NCBI GenBank assembly: GCA_028716525.1 | Contig: JAQUPQ010000002.1 | Span: forward strand, 1 to 64,000 | Length of the DNA: 64,000 bases | Reading direction: 5' to 3' | Source of the DNA: Terriglobia bacterium | GTDB lineage: Bacteria; Acidobacteriota; Terriglobia; JAIQFV01 | Shown here: positions 1-8,874 of the stretch, one piece after another | How the letters are laid out: each line of letters begins with the position of its first letter | Numbering within the stretch: the stretch's first letter is position 1 | Notes under the pieces: generated by a model | The model's input: only the letters and a program-made list of their open reading frames with translations | The model's database searches: none | What the model was told of the DNA's origin: nothing | Translations under genes and position numbers: made by a program

Positions 1-828
1 CGGCCCTCCTTCCGCACCCCCCAGCGCGAACCCACCAACGCGTTTGGAATTGAGTATGTCTATCTCGAAAAATTCCTGGAGCGCCCCCGCCATATCGAAT
101 TTCAAGTATTGGCCGATACCCACGGTCAAGTCATCCAGTTGGGCGAGCGCGAATGCTCCATCCAGCGGCGCCACCAGAAAATCCTGGAGGAATCTCCCTC
201 ACCGGGCGTTTCCGAGGAAACGCGTCAAAAGATGGGGGAGCGCGTGGTCGAGGCCATGAAGTCGGTGGGCTACTTGAACGCCGGAACCATGGAATTCCTG
301 ATGGATGAAAATAAGGATTTCTATTTCATGGAAATGAATACCCGCATTCAAGTGGAACATCCGGTCACGGAGTTTGTCACCGGGCTGGATCTCGTCCGCA
401 AGCAGATTCTGATTGCGGCCGGAGAAGCGCTGGAACCCTTCACATCCGATTTGCGCCTGCGGGGACATGCCATCGAATGCCGCATCAATGCGGAAGATCC
501 GGAAACGTTCCAGCCCTGCGCCGGAAAAATCAACGTCTGGCATCCTCCCAGCGGCACGGGAGTTCGCGTGGATACCGCCATGTACGCAGAAGCCGAGGTC
601 CCGCCTTATTACGATTCTTTGATTGCCAAACTGGTGGTTCACGCCCGCAGTCGCCACGAGGCGATTCGACGCATGAACCGCGCCCTCGACATGTTCATCG
701 TCGAGGGGATCAAGACGAACATCCCTCTCCATATAAAGATTGTGAATGATCCCGATTTTGTCGCCGGGAATATCGATACAAAGTTTTTGGAGCGCTTTGC
801 GAAGAATGCCGCTCGTAAAGTAGCTTGA
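1..828 (+). CDS. accC: Acetyl-CoA carboxylase, biotin carboxylase subunit (5' truncated)
   Basis: Biotin carboxylase carboxylates the biotin of AccB with ATP and bicarbonate, the first half-reaction of acetyl-CoA carboxylase in fatty-acid synthesis. The frame is open from the first base of the window, so roughly the N-terminal 170 residues lie outside; 275 codons remain and end at TGA. Visible family signatures are [10 protein letters not shown], the metal- and bicarbonate-site strand [15 protein letters not shown], and the C-terminal [14 protein letters not shown] segment. The remainder matches the end of an AccC of normal length (about 450 residues). Pyruvate or propionyl-CoA carboxylase subunits share these motifs, but the stop shortly after the biotin carboxylase C-domain favours stand-alone AccC. 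Confidence 0.92.
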   Translation, partial: RPSFRTPQREPTNAFGIEYVYLEKFLERPRHIEFQVLADTHGQVIQLGERECSIQRRHQKILEESPSPGVSEETRQKMGERVVEAMKSVGYLNAGTMEFLMDENKDFYFMEMNTRIQVEHPVTEFVTGLDLVRKQILIAAGEALEPFTSDLRLRGHAIECRINAEDPETFQPCAGKINVWHPPSGTGVRVDTAMYAEAEVPPYYDSLIAKLVVHARSRHEAIRRMNRALDMFIVEGIKTNIPLHIKIVNDPDFVAGNIDTKFLERFAKNAARKVA

Positions 829-955
829 GGCCGGCCCCTTGGGAAGACTTATGGGACGGGGTGAGCCGGTGGGAAACATCGAAATTCATTTTTAATCTTT
901 TCAATCTGCCTTCAGCACTTTCTAGATCTGAGTTTACCGGGAACTTTTGGCGCGG

Positions 956-1582
956 ATGCGAATTAGACTTCCGAAACTCTATGCCATTATCGACTCCGAA
1001 GTACAAAGGGAGGTGGCATGGATGGTTGTGGCGGAACAACTTCTCGAGGGCGGAGCGCGGCTGATACAACTGCGGAATAAGGGCGCCAACACCCGCGAAC
1101 TGTACCAGCAGGCAGTTGATCTGGTGCGTTTGTGCCGGTCTCGAAAATGCAAGGTCATCATCAACGATCGCGCCGATGTAGCCTGGCTGGCGCGGGCGCA
1201 AGGTGTGCACGTCGGCCAGGAAGATTTAGGCGTCAAGCTGTGCCGAAAAATTCTGGGTCCGGACCGTATCATTGGAATATCCACGCACAATCTGGAACAG
1301 GCCCGGCAGGCTGAACGAACCGCGGCCAGTTACGTTGCGGTCGGCCCTATCTTTCCAACCGGCACCAAAGACCGACCGGCGCCGGTCGTGGGGTTGGCCG
1401 GGTTGAGGGAAATCCGAAAAGTGGTTTCCAAGCCCATCGTTGCCATCGGTGGAATTACACGAGAAACGGCCGCTGAGGTTATTGCAGCCGGGGCCGATGC
1501 CGTCGCGGTGATCAGCGATATTTTGAAGGCGCCCAACATCTCTGAACGCACTGCGGAATACATCACGTTGTTGGGAAAATGA
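956..1582 (+). CDS. thiE: Thiamine-phosphate synthase
   Basis: Couples the pyrimidine (HMP-PP) and thiazole phosphate moieties to make thiamine monophosphate in the cytoplasm. The 208-residue product has the full TIM-barrel signature set: QLRNKG near residue 40, IINDRADVA near 69, GVHVGQEDL, IGISTHN, AVGPIFPTGTK near 128 (phosphate loop), AIGGIT and a closing AVISDI. A TTG three codons upstream (947) is an alternative start. TenI-type proteins are relatives, but the complete HMP-PP motif set supports ThiE. No other thiamine gene is adjacent, and I saw no TPP riboswitch in the 127 bases upstream. Confidence 0.88.
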   Translation: MRIRLPKLYAIIDSEVQREVAWMVVAEQLLEGGARLIQLRNKGANTRELYQQAVDLVRLCRSRKCKVIINDRADVAWLARAQGVHVGQEDLGVKLCRKILGPDRIIGISTHNLEQARQAERTAASYVAVGPIFPTGTKDRPAPVVGLAGLREIRKVVSKPIVAIGGITRETAAEVIAAGADAVAVISDILKAPNISERTAEYITLLGK

Positions 1583-1646
1583 ATCCAAAGATAAAGCGCG
1601 TAGGAGGGGGCCGCTCGGCCTCAATTTCACCCCGGGAGGAAAAAGC

Positions 1647-3062
1647 GTGTCCACGAAATCCGTTTCAGGGAAAACGGAACTGATCAAAGGGCTGGGACCT
1701 TTTTCGGCCACCTGCATGGTGGTCGGTTCGATGATCGGGTCGGGAATCTTCATTGTCTCTGCCGATATGGCCTCGCAAGTGAAATCTCCGGGCATGTTGC
1801 TCCTGGCCTGGTTGGTGACGGGTTTCGTCACTATTATTGCCGCGCTTTCCTACGGGGAGTTGGCAGCCGCCATGCCGAATGCCGGCGGCCAGTATGTGTA
1901 TTTGCGCGAAGCCTTCGGACCGATGTGGGGGTATCTGTATGGATGGACCCTGTTCTTTGTGATCCAGACAGGGACCATTGCGGCTGTGGCCGTAGCCTTC
2001 GGAAAATTTCTGAACGGGTTCTTTCCCCAACTCACCATGGATCCGCGCTGGCATTTGTTTTCAATCGCCCGGTGGTCGGTGGACGTGAGTCAGGGCCAGC
2101 TGGCAGCGATTGTGGCCTTATTGGTGTTGGGTATTGCGAATTGTTATGGAATTCGCTGGGGTGCGGCAATTCAGAATTTGACCACGGTGGGGAAAACCAT
2201 CGGTCTTTTGGGATTGATTCTGTTGGCCGTTTTTTATTCCCGGGGTGATTGGTCGCATCTCACACCCATGAAGCCGGCGAATACGGATGTGTGGTCTCTT
2301 GGCTACCTGTTTATTTTCGGCGGCGCCATGGTGGGATCGCTTTTCTCTTCCGACGCTTGGAACAATGTCACCTTTACATCGAGTGAAGTGAAGAATCCCA
2401 GACGTAATTTGCCGTTGGCCTTGGGCTTGGGTACAACCATTGTCATCACCCTGTATTTGCTGGCGAACCTGGGTTATTTGCATGTGATGTCTATTCAAGA
2501 CATCACAGCGTTCAACGAATCCAAGCGTCCCCAAACGTTGACGCTGGGGGTGCACGTGGTCTCGATTGTCGGCGGGGCGGTATGGGGAAAATTGTTAATC
2601 GCGGCCATTTTGGTTTCGGTTTTTGGAACGATGAACGGAATGTCTTTAGCCGGAGCCCGGGTTTACTACGCCATGGCGCGTGATGGGGTGTTCTTCAAGC
2701 AATTGGGGCGAATCCATCCACGCTATCACACCCCGGCATTCGCGCTGATTGTCCAAGCCCTCTGGGCTTCGATCTTGACTCTTTCCGGAAAATACAACGA
2801 GCTGTTGGACCTGGTGATGTTTGCCATCATGGTCTTTTATGTGATGACGGTGGCGGGTTTGTTTGTGCTGCGGCGAAAGCGCCCCGACATGGAACGCCCG
2901 TATCGGGCGGTGGGATATCCGATTGTGCCGGCCATTTACATCGTGTTGGCCGCCCTCATCAGCGTCGCCATATTGCATGAGAAGCCCTACGCCCTGCCGG
3001 GATTGATCATCACGTTGGTGGGCGTCCCTTTTTACTTTATTTGGAAGTGGAAGAAGGCCTAA
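1647..3062 (+). CDS. APC-family amino-acid permease
   Basis: Inner-membrane amino-acid transporter of the amino acid-polyamine-organocation superfamily, about 12 membrane spans in 471 residues. The first helix carries the unwound substrate-binding motif GSMIGSGIF (residues 27-35), and the YGELAAAMPNAGGQYVYL segment of helices 2-3 follows. The GTG start has a good GGGAGG ribosome site about 8 bases upstream. The sequence resembles the LAT/SteT-like branch (serine/threonine or basic amino-acid exchangers), but substrate cannot be read from sequence. It is followed by a second, distantly related permease in the same direction. Confidence 0.88.
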   Translation: MSTKSVSGKTELIKGLGPFSATCMVVGSMIGSGIFIVSADMASQVKSPGMLLLAWLVTGFVTIIAALSYGELAAAMPNAGGQYVYLREAFGPMWGYLYGWTLFFVIQTGTIAAVAVAFGKFLNGFFPQLTMDPRWHLFSIARWSVDVSQGQLAAIVALLVLGIANCYGIRWGAAIQNLTTVGKTIGLLGLILLAVFYSRGDWSHLTPMKPANTDVWSLGYLFIFGGAMVGSLFSSDAWNNVTFTSSEVKNPRRNLPLALGLGTTIVITLYLLANLGYLHVMSIQDITAFNESKRPQTLTLGVHVVSIVGGAVWGKLLIAAILVSVFGTMNGMSLAGARVYYAMARDGVFFKQLGRIHPRYHTPAFALIVQALWASILTLSGKYNELLDLVMFAIMVFYVMTVAGLFVLRRKRPDMERPYRAVGYPIVPAIYIVLAALISVAILHEKPYALPGLIITLVGVPFYFIWKWKKA

Positions 3063-3069
3063 GGAGGTC

Positions 3070-3086
3070 GGCGGAGCCGCCATTTT
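3070..3086 (+). terminator. Weak hairpin with T-run after the first permease
   Basis: GGCGG/CCGCC arms with almost no loop are followed by TTTT, directly after the permease stop. The stem is short, so termination is possible but weak. Confidence 0.35.
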
Positions 3087-3233
3087 CCTTGACTTCCGGA
3101 TATCGGAGCTTAGAATGGCAACGTCCTCAAGAACTGTCGGCAGGTCTTACGACAGGTCGTTCATTCACGCGATTTCATTTCCAATGATGGTTCGGACAGT
3201 AGACCAAGACAAAATTCAATAGAGGAGAAGTGC

Positions 3234-4826
3234 ATGGCGAATCCACTTTTCGCAACGAAGCCGATGAGCATGCTTCTTTCGGAATCTCAAGAATCCGGCG
3301 AACACACATTGAAACGTACCTTGGGCCCCATCTCCCTGACGGCGTTGGGAGTAGGTGCCATCATCGGCGCCGGGATTTTCGTGCTTTCCGGTCTGGGAGC
3401 GCATTATGCGGGACCAGGATTGATGCTGTCGTTTGTGTTGTCAGGACTGGGCTGCGCCTTTGCGGGACTGTGCTATGCGGAGTTTGCGGCCATGATCCCG
3501 CTCGCCGGAAGCGCTTATACCTATGCTTATGCGACCCTCGGCGAATTGTTGGCCTGGATCATCGGTTGGGATCTCACCTTGGAATACGCCATGGGCGCCA
3601 GCACGGTGTCATCCGGCTGGTCCAATCACTTCGTTGAACTTATGCAGGTGATTCACGTCAAGATTCCGCTATGGTTGGCCTACGACCATTGGACGGCAAT
3701 CGCTCAAGCCGAACAAATCGTGGCCCGGCAAATGGCTCGAGTTGCCGACCCCAGCCTGCTGCCGGGATCTCCAGCGTTCATGAACAAAGTCAGTGGAATT
3801 GTGACGGCGCATTCGTCCGACTTGATTCAACGGGCGCATGATTTGGTGAATGCACCGCACATTTTTGGTGTCGAAATTGGTTTCAATCTTCCGGCCTTCT
3901 GCATCGCCGGACTTATTACTCTGATTTTGATCGTGGGGATCAAGGAAAGCGCCCGCTTCAACTCCACGATTGTGATTATCAAGGTGGCGGTTGTTCTTTT
4001 CGTCGTGGGATTGGGAGTCAAGTACATCAGCGGGGCCAACTGGGGAACCACCTGGTCCTCCTTCGCACCCAACGGCCTCGGGGGCATCACGAAAGGGGCC
4101 GCGTACATCTTTTTTGCCTACATCGGTTTTGACGCGGTTTCCACAACCGCGCAGGAATCCAAAAGGCCACAACGGGATTTGCCGATCGGAATCATTGCTT
4201 CCCTGTTGATTTGCACCGTCTTGTATATCCTGGTGGCGGCCGTCTTGACCGGAATGGTGCCGTGGCAAGAAGTGAATATCGAAGCCCCCATCGCTCGCGC
4301 TTTTCTCGATCGAGGTTTGACCACTGCATCTTACGTGATCACATTGGGCGCCTTGTGCGGATTGACCAGTGTCATGCTGGTCATGTTGCTGGGACAGACC
4401 CGGGTGCTGTACTCCATGGCCAAAGACGGCCTATTGCCCCGCGGGTTTTTCGCCGCTATTCATCCCAAGTTCAGGACGCCGTACAAAAACACCCTGCTGG
4501 TGGGAGGGTTGGCCGCCATCGTCGGCAGCGTGACGCCGATTAGCGATCTGGCAAATCTGGTCAACATCGGAACGCTTCTCGCTTTTGTCATTGTGTGCTG
4601 CGCGGTGCTGGTGTTGCGGAAGACGAATCCGGGGCAGGAGCGGCCCTTCAGGACTCCATGGGTTCCTGTGATTCCCATCCTTGGAATCGTGTCCAACGGA
4701 TTCATGATGTACACACTGGGATGGATCAATTGGACCCGTTTGATTGTGTGGCTGATCATAGGGCTGATTATTTATTTTTCGTACAGCCGAAAACACAGCC
4801 GGGTGAGGAATCTCTCGGTCAAGTAA
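3234..4826 (+). CDS. APC-family cationic amino-acid transporter-like permease
   Basis: A 530-residue integral membrane permease of the CAT/YfnA type. After a 30-residue cytoplasmic lead comes GVGAIIGAGIFVLSG, the APC helix-1 motif, then a CYAEFAAMIPLAGSAYTY helix-3 segment; the core helices end near residue 510. The start has an AGAGGAGAAG ribosome site. Unusual for the family is a polar stretch of about 65 residues between helices 4 and 5 (roughly residues 145-210, rich in Ala, Gln and His), where close relatives have a short loop. It is not a duplicate of the upstream permease: they share only family motifs. Confidence 0.86.
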   Translation: MANPLFATKPMSMLLSESQESGEHTLKRTLGPISLTALGVGAIIGAGIFVLSGLGAHYAGPGLMLSFVLSGLGCAFAGLCYAEFAAMIPLAGSAYTYAYATLGELLAWIIGWDLTLEYAMGASTVSSGWSNHFVELMQVIHVKIPLWLAYDHWTAIAQAEQIVARQMARVADPSLLPGSPAFMNKVSGIVTAHSSDLIQRAHDLVNAPHIFGVEIGFNLPAFCIAGLITLILIVGIKESARFNSTIVIIKVAVVLFVVGLGVKYISGANWGTTWSSFAPNGLGGITKGAAYIFFAYIGFDAVSTTAQESKRPQRDLPIGIIASLLICTVLYILVAAVLTGMVPWQEVNIEAPIARAFLDRGLTTASYVITLGALCGLTSVMLVMLLGQTRVLYSMAKDGLLPRGFFAAIHPKFRTPYKNTLLVGGLAAIVGSVTPISDLANLVNIGTLLAFVIVCCAVLVLRKTNPGQERPFRTPWVPVIPILGIVSNGFMMYTLGWINWTRLIVWLIIGLIIYFSYSRKHSRVRNLSVK

Positions 4827-4862
4827 GACCGCCAGTTGAATTTCAAACCGTGAGTAGTGAAT

Positions 4863-4895
4863 CGAAGCCAGCCGCAGGGCTGGCTTCGGTCTTTA
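4863..4895 (+). terminator. Rho-independent-type terminator after the second permease
   Basis: An 11-bp perfect stem (CGAAGCCAGCC with GGCTGGCTTCG) closes a GCAG loop, then GTCTTTAG. The stem is strong; the T-tract is short. Confidence 0.6.
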
Positions 4896-5102
4896 GCCGC
4901 AACGAAAGTTGAATTGGCACGTTAGACATCGGCCGCCGACAAGCTGGAGTTGGTTATAACTCGTTACCTCCTCGTGCAATTTTTTACGTGCTCTTTATCT
5001 TGACTCAGCGGAGAATAAGGAGGCGTAGCGAGATCCATTCCGCAGGGCATGTGGATAGCGGTTTTTCCCAAAATAGCGTTTCCTCCCTTTTGATCAGGAG
5101 CC

Positions 5103-7220
5103 ATGATTTCCCGGCGCGATTTATTGAGAGGTATTCGACCCACCACGAAGTTCGCTAAAGCATCGTGTGTTGTGGTGGCGCTGTACCTGATGGTTCGGCT
5201 TGCCGGGATTTTTGTTTCGGTCCCCTTGGGACTGTCCATCATCGTTAATCTCCTTTTTTTCATTGTGGCGGTCCGTTACGCCTTCAAGTTCCTCCGCTGG
5301 AGTATACGGAAAGTTCTTTGGCGTTTAAGGCGGCGCCTGATCGTAACGTATCTATTGGTCGGTGTGGTTCCGGTCCTGTTGCTTTTTGCGATCATCCTGA
5401 TTTTGGCGACAGCCTTCTTTGGACAATTGACCGGATTGTTTCTGACCGAAGAAATTTCTCGCCTCAGCGGGCGGTTGGATGCGGCCGATCACGGCGTGGC
5501 CGCCATTTTATCGGAGGAGGCAAAGAAGGGTGCCCTCTCCGCCGAGAGCTTTTCATCGTCCAGGAGATCTCTAATTGAAAACTTGTCAACGGCTTTTCCG
5601 TTGATATGGATCGACACCGGCGGAATCTTGCATCATTCCGCCTGGCAGCTTCAAAGTGGAGAGGTTCGCAATCGCACCGGCGCCACGAACAAGCCGGAAT
5701 GGGCGAATGGCCCAACCTCCGGGGTCTTTTTCGACGGCAACAACGTCTTCTTGGCTGCCATTTCGTTCACGGGGTCGGATTCGCAATCCGGATGGACATT
5801 GATGCGTGTCCCCTTGGACTCCGAGGTGTTGAAACGAATTGCTGAAAAGAAGCAGTTTGGAATCACGGTGATTGAGCTCGTCCCGTCACCCCGGGCGACA
5901 GGTGGGGCGCACATTACGTTTCAAGTAGGTGATCGTACCTACGTTCAACATGGCATCCAGCAGGTTGATCCCGAGGCGATTCGAACGTTGACGCAGAAGC
6001 TGACCTGGTATGATTTTCCGGTTCGGTTCCCGCTCTTCCTGCCTCAGGTTCGCGACTGGAATTCCGGCCAGAGGATGGATGTGTTTCCCCGGATTTACCT
6101 TCTGCATTCCACCTGGATGAGGGTTGCCAAACAGCTTTTTATGGCGGGATTCGGGGGCGAGGATAATGTCATCGCCATCGCCCTGGCGGGCGTCTTCATC
6201 TTCTTCTTGTTGATTGAATTCGTGGCCTTGGTGGCGTCGTTGATTATGACGCGGACGATCACCGGGACAGTGCACAACCTGGATGAGGGCGCTCAGCATA
6301 TTATGCGCGGTGATTTTTCTCACCGTATTCCCATCAAATCACGGGATCAACTGAGCGCTTTGGGCGAGACCTTCAATTCCATGACGGCTTCTATTGAGCG
6401 GTTGCTCAAAGAGCAAACTGAAAAGCAGAAACTCGAAAGCGAACTGGCCATCGCTCTGGAAGTTCAGCGGCAATTGTTTCCGCGGGAAGCGCCCCGGCTC
6501 CGCGGGCTTGAAATTGCCGGGCTGTGCAATCCCGCGCGGATTGTGAGCGGGGACTATTACGACTACCTGTTGATTGCCCCGACGACGTTGGGACTGGCTT
6601 TGGGGGACGTCAGCGGCAAGGGTGTGTCGGCCGCCCTGCTGATGGCATCGCTGCAGGCCGCCTTGCGAAGCCATTCCCTATATCTTGAGAACCACCAAGC
6701 GGGCGCGGCTGTAGCGAGCGGTGACCAGCGGTCCATTGAAGGACTAAAACCTCCCCATCGCGTGGCTCAAATCGTCTCATCGCTCAATCGCCACCTCTGC
6801 CAAAACACACCCAGTGAGAAATATGCGACTTTCTTCTACGGCGTATATGATGAACAGGAATCGTTGCTGACCTATACCAACGCCGGGCATTGGCCGCCCC
6901 TGGTCTTCGGAGAAAAAGGCTTTCGCCGTCTGGAAACGGGGGGCACCGTTCTGGGATTGATGCCGGAGGCGCGCTATGATCAAGGGTCGACCAAGCTGAT
7001 GCCGGGAGAAGTCTTTGTGGCCTTTACGGACGGGGTTAATGAGGCGGAGAATATTTACGGGGAACAGTTCGGCGAAAGCCAGTTGATTCAAGTGGTCCAG
7101 GGCGTCCAAGGACAGGCTTCAGACGCCATTTTGGAGGCCATTATCGGGCGGGTCCAGGAGTGGGTGGGCAGCGGCGAGCCGCAGGATGATATGACCTTGA
7201 TTGTGGCCCGCGCACACTAG
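5103..7220 (+). CDS. Membrane-anchored PP2C/SpoIIE-type serine phosphatase with HAMP domain
   Basis: A 705-residue signalling phosphatase of the RsbU/SpoIIE family, which usually dephosphorylates an anti-sigma-factor antagonist. Order of parts: one or two N-terminal hydrophobic segments (about 18-60), a strong transmembrane helix (about 82-110), a predicted periplasmic sensor region (about 115-355), another helix (about 360-390), HAMP (about 392-445), a short coiled coil and the phosphatase (about 465-705). Catalytic metal-site motifs are present: SGDYYDYL, GDVSGKGVSAALL, TNAGHWPP, FTDGVNEAEN and the terminal DDMTLIV. No STAS or anti-sigma gene is next to it; the neighbour downstream is a diguanylate cyclase, so the pair may form a signalling unit. 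Confidence 0.9.
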   Translation: MISRRDLLRGIRPTTKFAKASCVVVALYLMVRLAGIFVSVPLGLSIIVNLLFFIVAVRYAFKFLRWSIRKVLWRLRRRLIVTYLLVGVVPVLLLFAIILILATAFFGQLTGLFLTEEISRLSGRLDAADHGVAAILSEEAKKGALSAESFSSSRRSLIENLSTAFPLIWIDTGGILHHSAWQLQSGEVRNRTGATNKPEWANGPTSGVFFDGNNVFLAAISFTGSDSQSGWTLMRVPLDSEVLKRIAEKKQFGITVIELVPSPRATGGAHITFQVGDRTYVQHGIQQVDPEAIRTLTQKLTWYDFPVRFPLFLPQVRDWNSGQRMDVFPRIYLLHSTWMRVAKQLFMAGFGGEDNVIAIALAGVFIFFLLIEFVALVASLIMTRTITGTVHNLDEGAQHIMRGDFSHRIPIKSRDQLSALGETFNSMTASIERLLKEQTEKQKLESELAIALEVQRQLFPREAPRLRGLEIAGLCNPARIVSGDYYDYLLIAPTTLGLALGDVSGKGVSAALLMASLQAALRSHSLYLENHQAGAAVASGDQRSIEGLKPPHRVAQIVSSLNRHLCQNTPSEKYATFFYGVYDEQESLLTYTNAGHWPPLVFGEKGFRRLETGGTVLGLMPEARYDQGSTKLMPGEVFVAFTDGVNEAENIYGEQFGESQLIQVVQGVQGQASDAILEAIIGRVQEWVGSGEPQDDMTLIVARAH

Positions 7221-7306
7221 GAAATTCCGGGCTGACACAATCGTGTAAATATTCTCTTTTAAAGTGTGCGGCGTATGACGAGGCGAATTCCCAAGTGAGA
7301 GAAAAC

Positions 7307-7897
7307 ATGGCCAAAGATGTAAATCCATCGACCGATTACACCCGAGAGATTGCGGAGCGGGAAAACCAGATCGATCAATTATTGAAGATCATTCGGGAAA
7401 TGGCGCTCAAGGATGCGCTGACCGGCATTTACAACCACGCCAACTTTCATGAGCGCTTGCAAAGCGAGATCGCGCGCGCCCAGCGGTTTTCTTCCCAAGT
7501 GTCTCTCATCCTGATCGACATTGACGATTTCCGCAAGTTCAACGAACAACACGGCCACATCGTGGGCGACCAGGCCCTGGTCGTGTTGGGCCAGATCGTC
7601 CGCACCTATCTTCGAAAATATGACATTCCGGCACGCTACGGCGGGGAAGAATTTGCCATCATCCTTCCCGACGCCACGCTGGAGGACGCCCAGAAAGTGG
7701 CGGAGCGGATCCGCCAAACGGTGCTGGAACGGGAAATTGCGACGGGCCATGCCACCACGCATTTCTCCATCAGTTCGGGTATTGCTCATTTTCCCTCGCA
7801 CGCTGATAGCTCCATGGTGTTGGTGGCGTGTGGTGAAGCGGCCTTGCAACAAGCCAAACAATCCGGAAAAAATCGCGTCGAAATTTTCGTTCCCTAA
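7307..7897 (+). CDS. Diguanylate cyclase (GGDEF domain)
   Basis: Makes cyclic di-GMP from two GTP. The 196-residue protein has a short helical, probably coiled-coil lead (EIAERENQIDQLLKIIREM) and then one GGDEF domain: DALTGIYNHANF, the metal-site strand LILIDIDDFRKFN, and active-site ARYGGEEFAI. An inhibitory I-site RKYD lies exactly five residues before GGEEF, so product inhibition is likely. No sensor domain is attached; dimerisation through the coiled coil or an external partner is inferred. ATG is chosen over an upstream in-frame GTG at 7295. Confidence 0.92.
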   Translation: MAKDVNPSTDYTREIAERENQIDQLLKIIREMALKDALTGIYNHANFHERLQSEIARAQRFSSQVSLILIDIDDFRKFNEQHGHIVGDQALVVLGQIVRTYLRKYDIPARYGGEEFAIILPDATLEDAQKVAERIRQTVLEREIATGHATTHFSISSGIAHFPSHADSSMVLVACGEAALQQAKQSGKNRVEIFVP

Positions 7898-7977
7898 TCC
7901 CCTCTGCTCGATTAAACTACCGTCCGCATAACTTCCGCGCACTGTCGCGGAACTATTTTATTGGGATTAATACTTTT

Positions 7978-8874
7978 ATGCCGATTTCCTTTGGGGGTGT
8001 ATACCCTCCACTGGTCACTCCTTTTGAACGATCTGGCCGCCTCGATCTGAAAGCCTTTCGGGAAAATCTACGCGGCTATCACGCCTATGGACTTCGCGGA
8101 TACCTGGTCACAGGCTCCAGTGGGGAAGCCTTCAGCCTTACTCTTGAAGAGCGTGTTCGATTGATCGAAACGGCGCGCCGTGAAACGCCGGCAGACAAGA
8201 TCTTGCTGGTGGGGACCGGAACCCAGTCCCTGCAGGAAACCATTAGGCTGAATCAGGTGGCTGCCTCCAATGAGGCGGATGCCGTTCTGGTGTTGCCGCC
8301 ATTTTATTATAAATCGGCAATGACGCACGAGGTTTTGCTCGACTATTATCGTTCGGTCGCGAAAAAATCAAAGATTCCCGTTTTGGTTTATTCTATTCCA
8401 CAGTTTACCGGTTATTCTTTCTCGGTTTCGACGGTGGCAGCCCTTTCGCGGGTAAAGAATATCGCCGGAATGAAAGAGAGCTCGGGCAACGTCTCCTATT
8501 TGTCCGAGATCATTGATTCCTGCTCGCCAGGATTCCAAAGTCTGAGCGGCTCCGCTCTAACATTTACAGCCGCCTTGGGTATGGGTGCCGTGGGAGGAAT
8601 TTTGGCCTTGGCCGACGTGGCGCCCAGGGAATGCGTCGAAATCTTCGCGGCCTATCGGCGTGGTGATTTTGAGACAGCGATCGATAAACAACGCAAGGTA
8701 ATCGCGCTCGGCCGGGCCTTGACAGCTCGATACGGTATTGCGGGTTTGAAGGCGGGGACAACCCTTGCCGGTTTTCAAGGCGGCTATCCGCGCTCTCCGC
8801 TTCGGCCGCTACCGCAAAAGGATCAGGCAGTCATACGCGCACTCTTTAAGGAGATGAGATCGAATTGGCCATAG
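7978..8874 (+). CDS. DapA-family (dihydrodipicolinate synthase/N-acetylneuraminate lyase) aldolase
   Basis: A 298-residue class I aldolase of the DHDPS/NAL superfamily. The N-terminal GVYPPLVTPF, TGSSGEAFSLT (pyruvate carboxylate-binding region near residue 45) and Schiff-base lysine in GMKESSG (near residue 165) are visible. The usual YNxP tyrosine region reads VYSIPQFTGY, unlike authentic lysine-pathway DapA, so the true substrate may be another pyruvate-derived or 2-keto sugar acid. Its last 10 bases overlap the start of bshC, which implies co-translation. I would not call it dapA without comparison. Confidence 0.82.
   Translation: MPISFGGVYPPLVTPFERSGRLDLKAFRENLRGYHAYGLRGYLVTGSSGEAFSLTLEERVRLIETARRETPADKILLVGTGTQSLQETIRLNQVAASNEADAVLVLPPFYYKSAMTHEVLLDYYRSVAKKSKIPVLVYSIPQFTGYSFSVSTVAALSRVKNIAGMKESSGNVSYLSEIIDSCSPGFQSLSGSALTFTAALGMGAVGGILALADVAPRECVEIFAAYRRGDFETAIDKQRKVIALGRALTARYGIAGLKAGTTLAGFQGGYPRSPLRPLPQKDQAVIRALFKEMRSNWP

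Noticed and set aside
829-955. Possible TPP riboswitch before thiE
   Set aside because: The conserved CTGAGA and the matching second-arm motif are absent.
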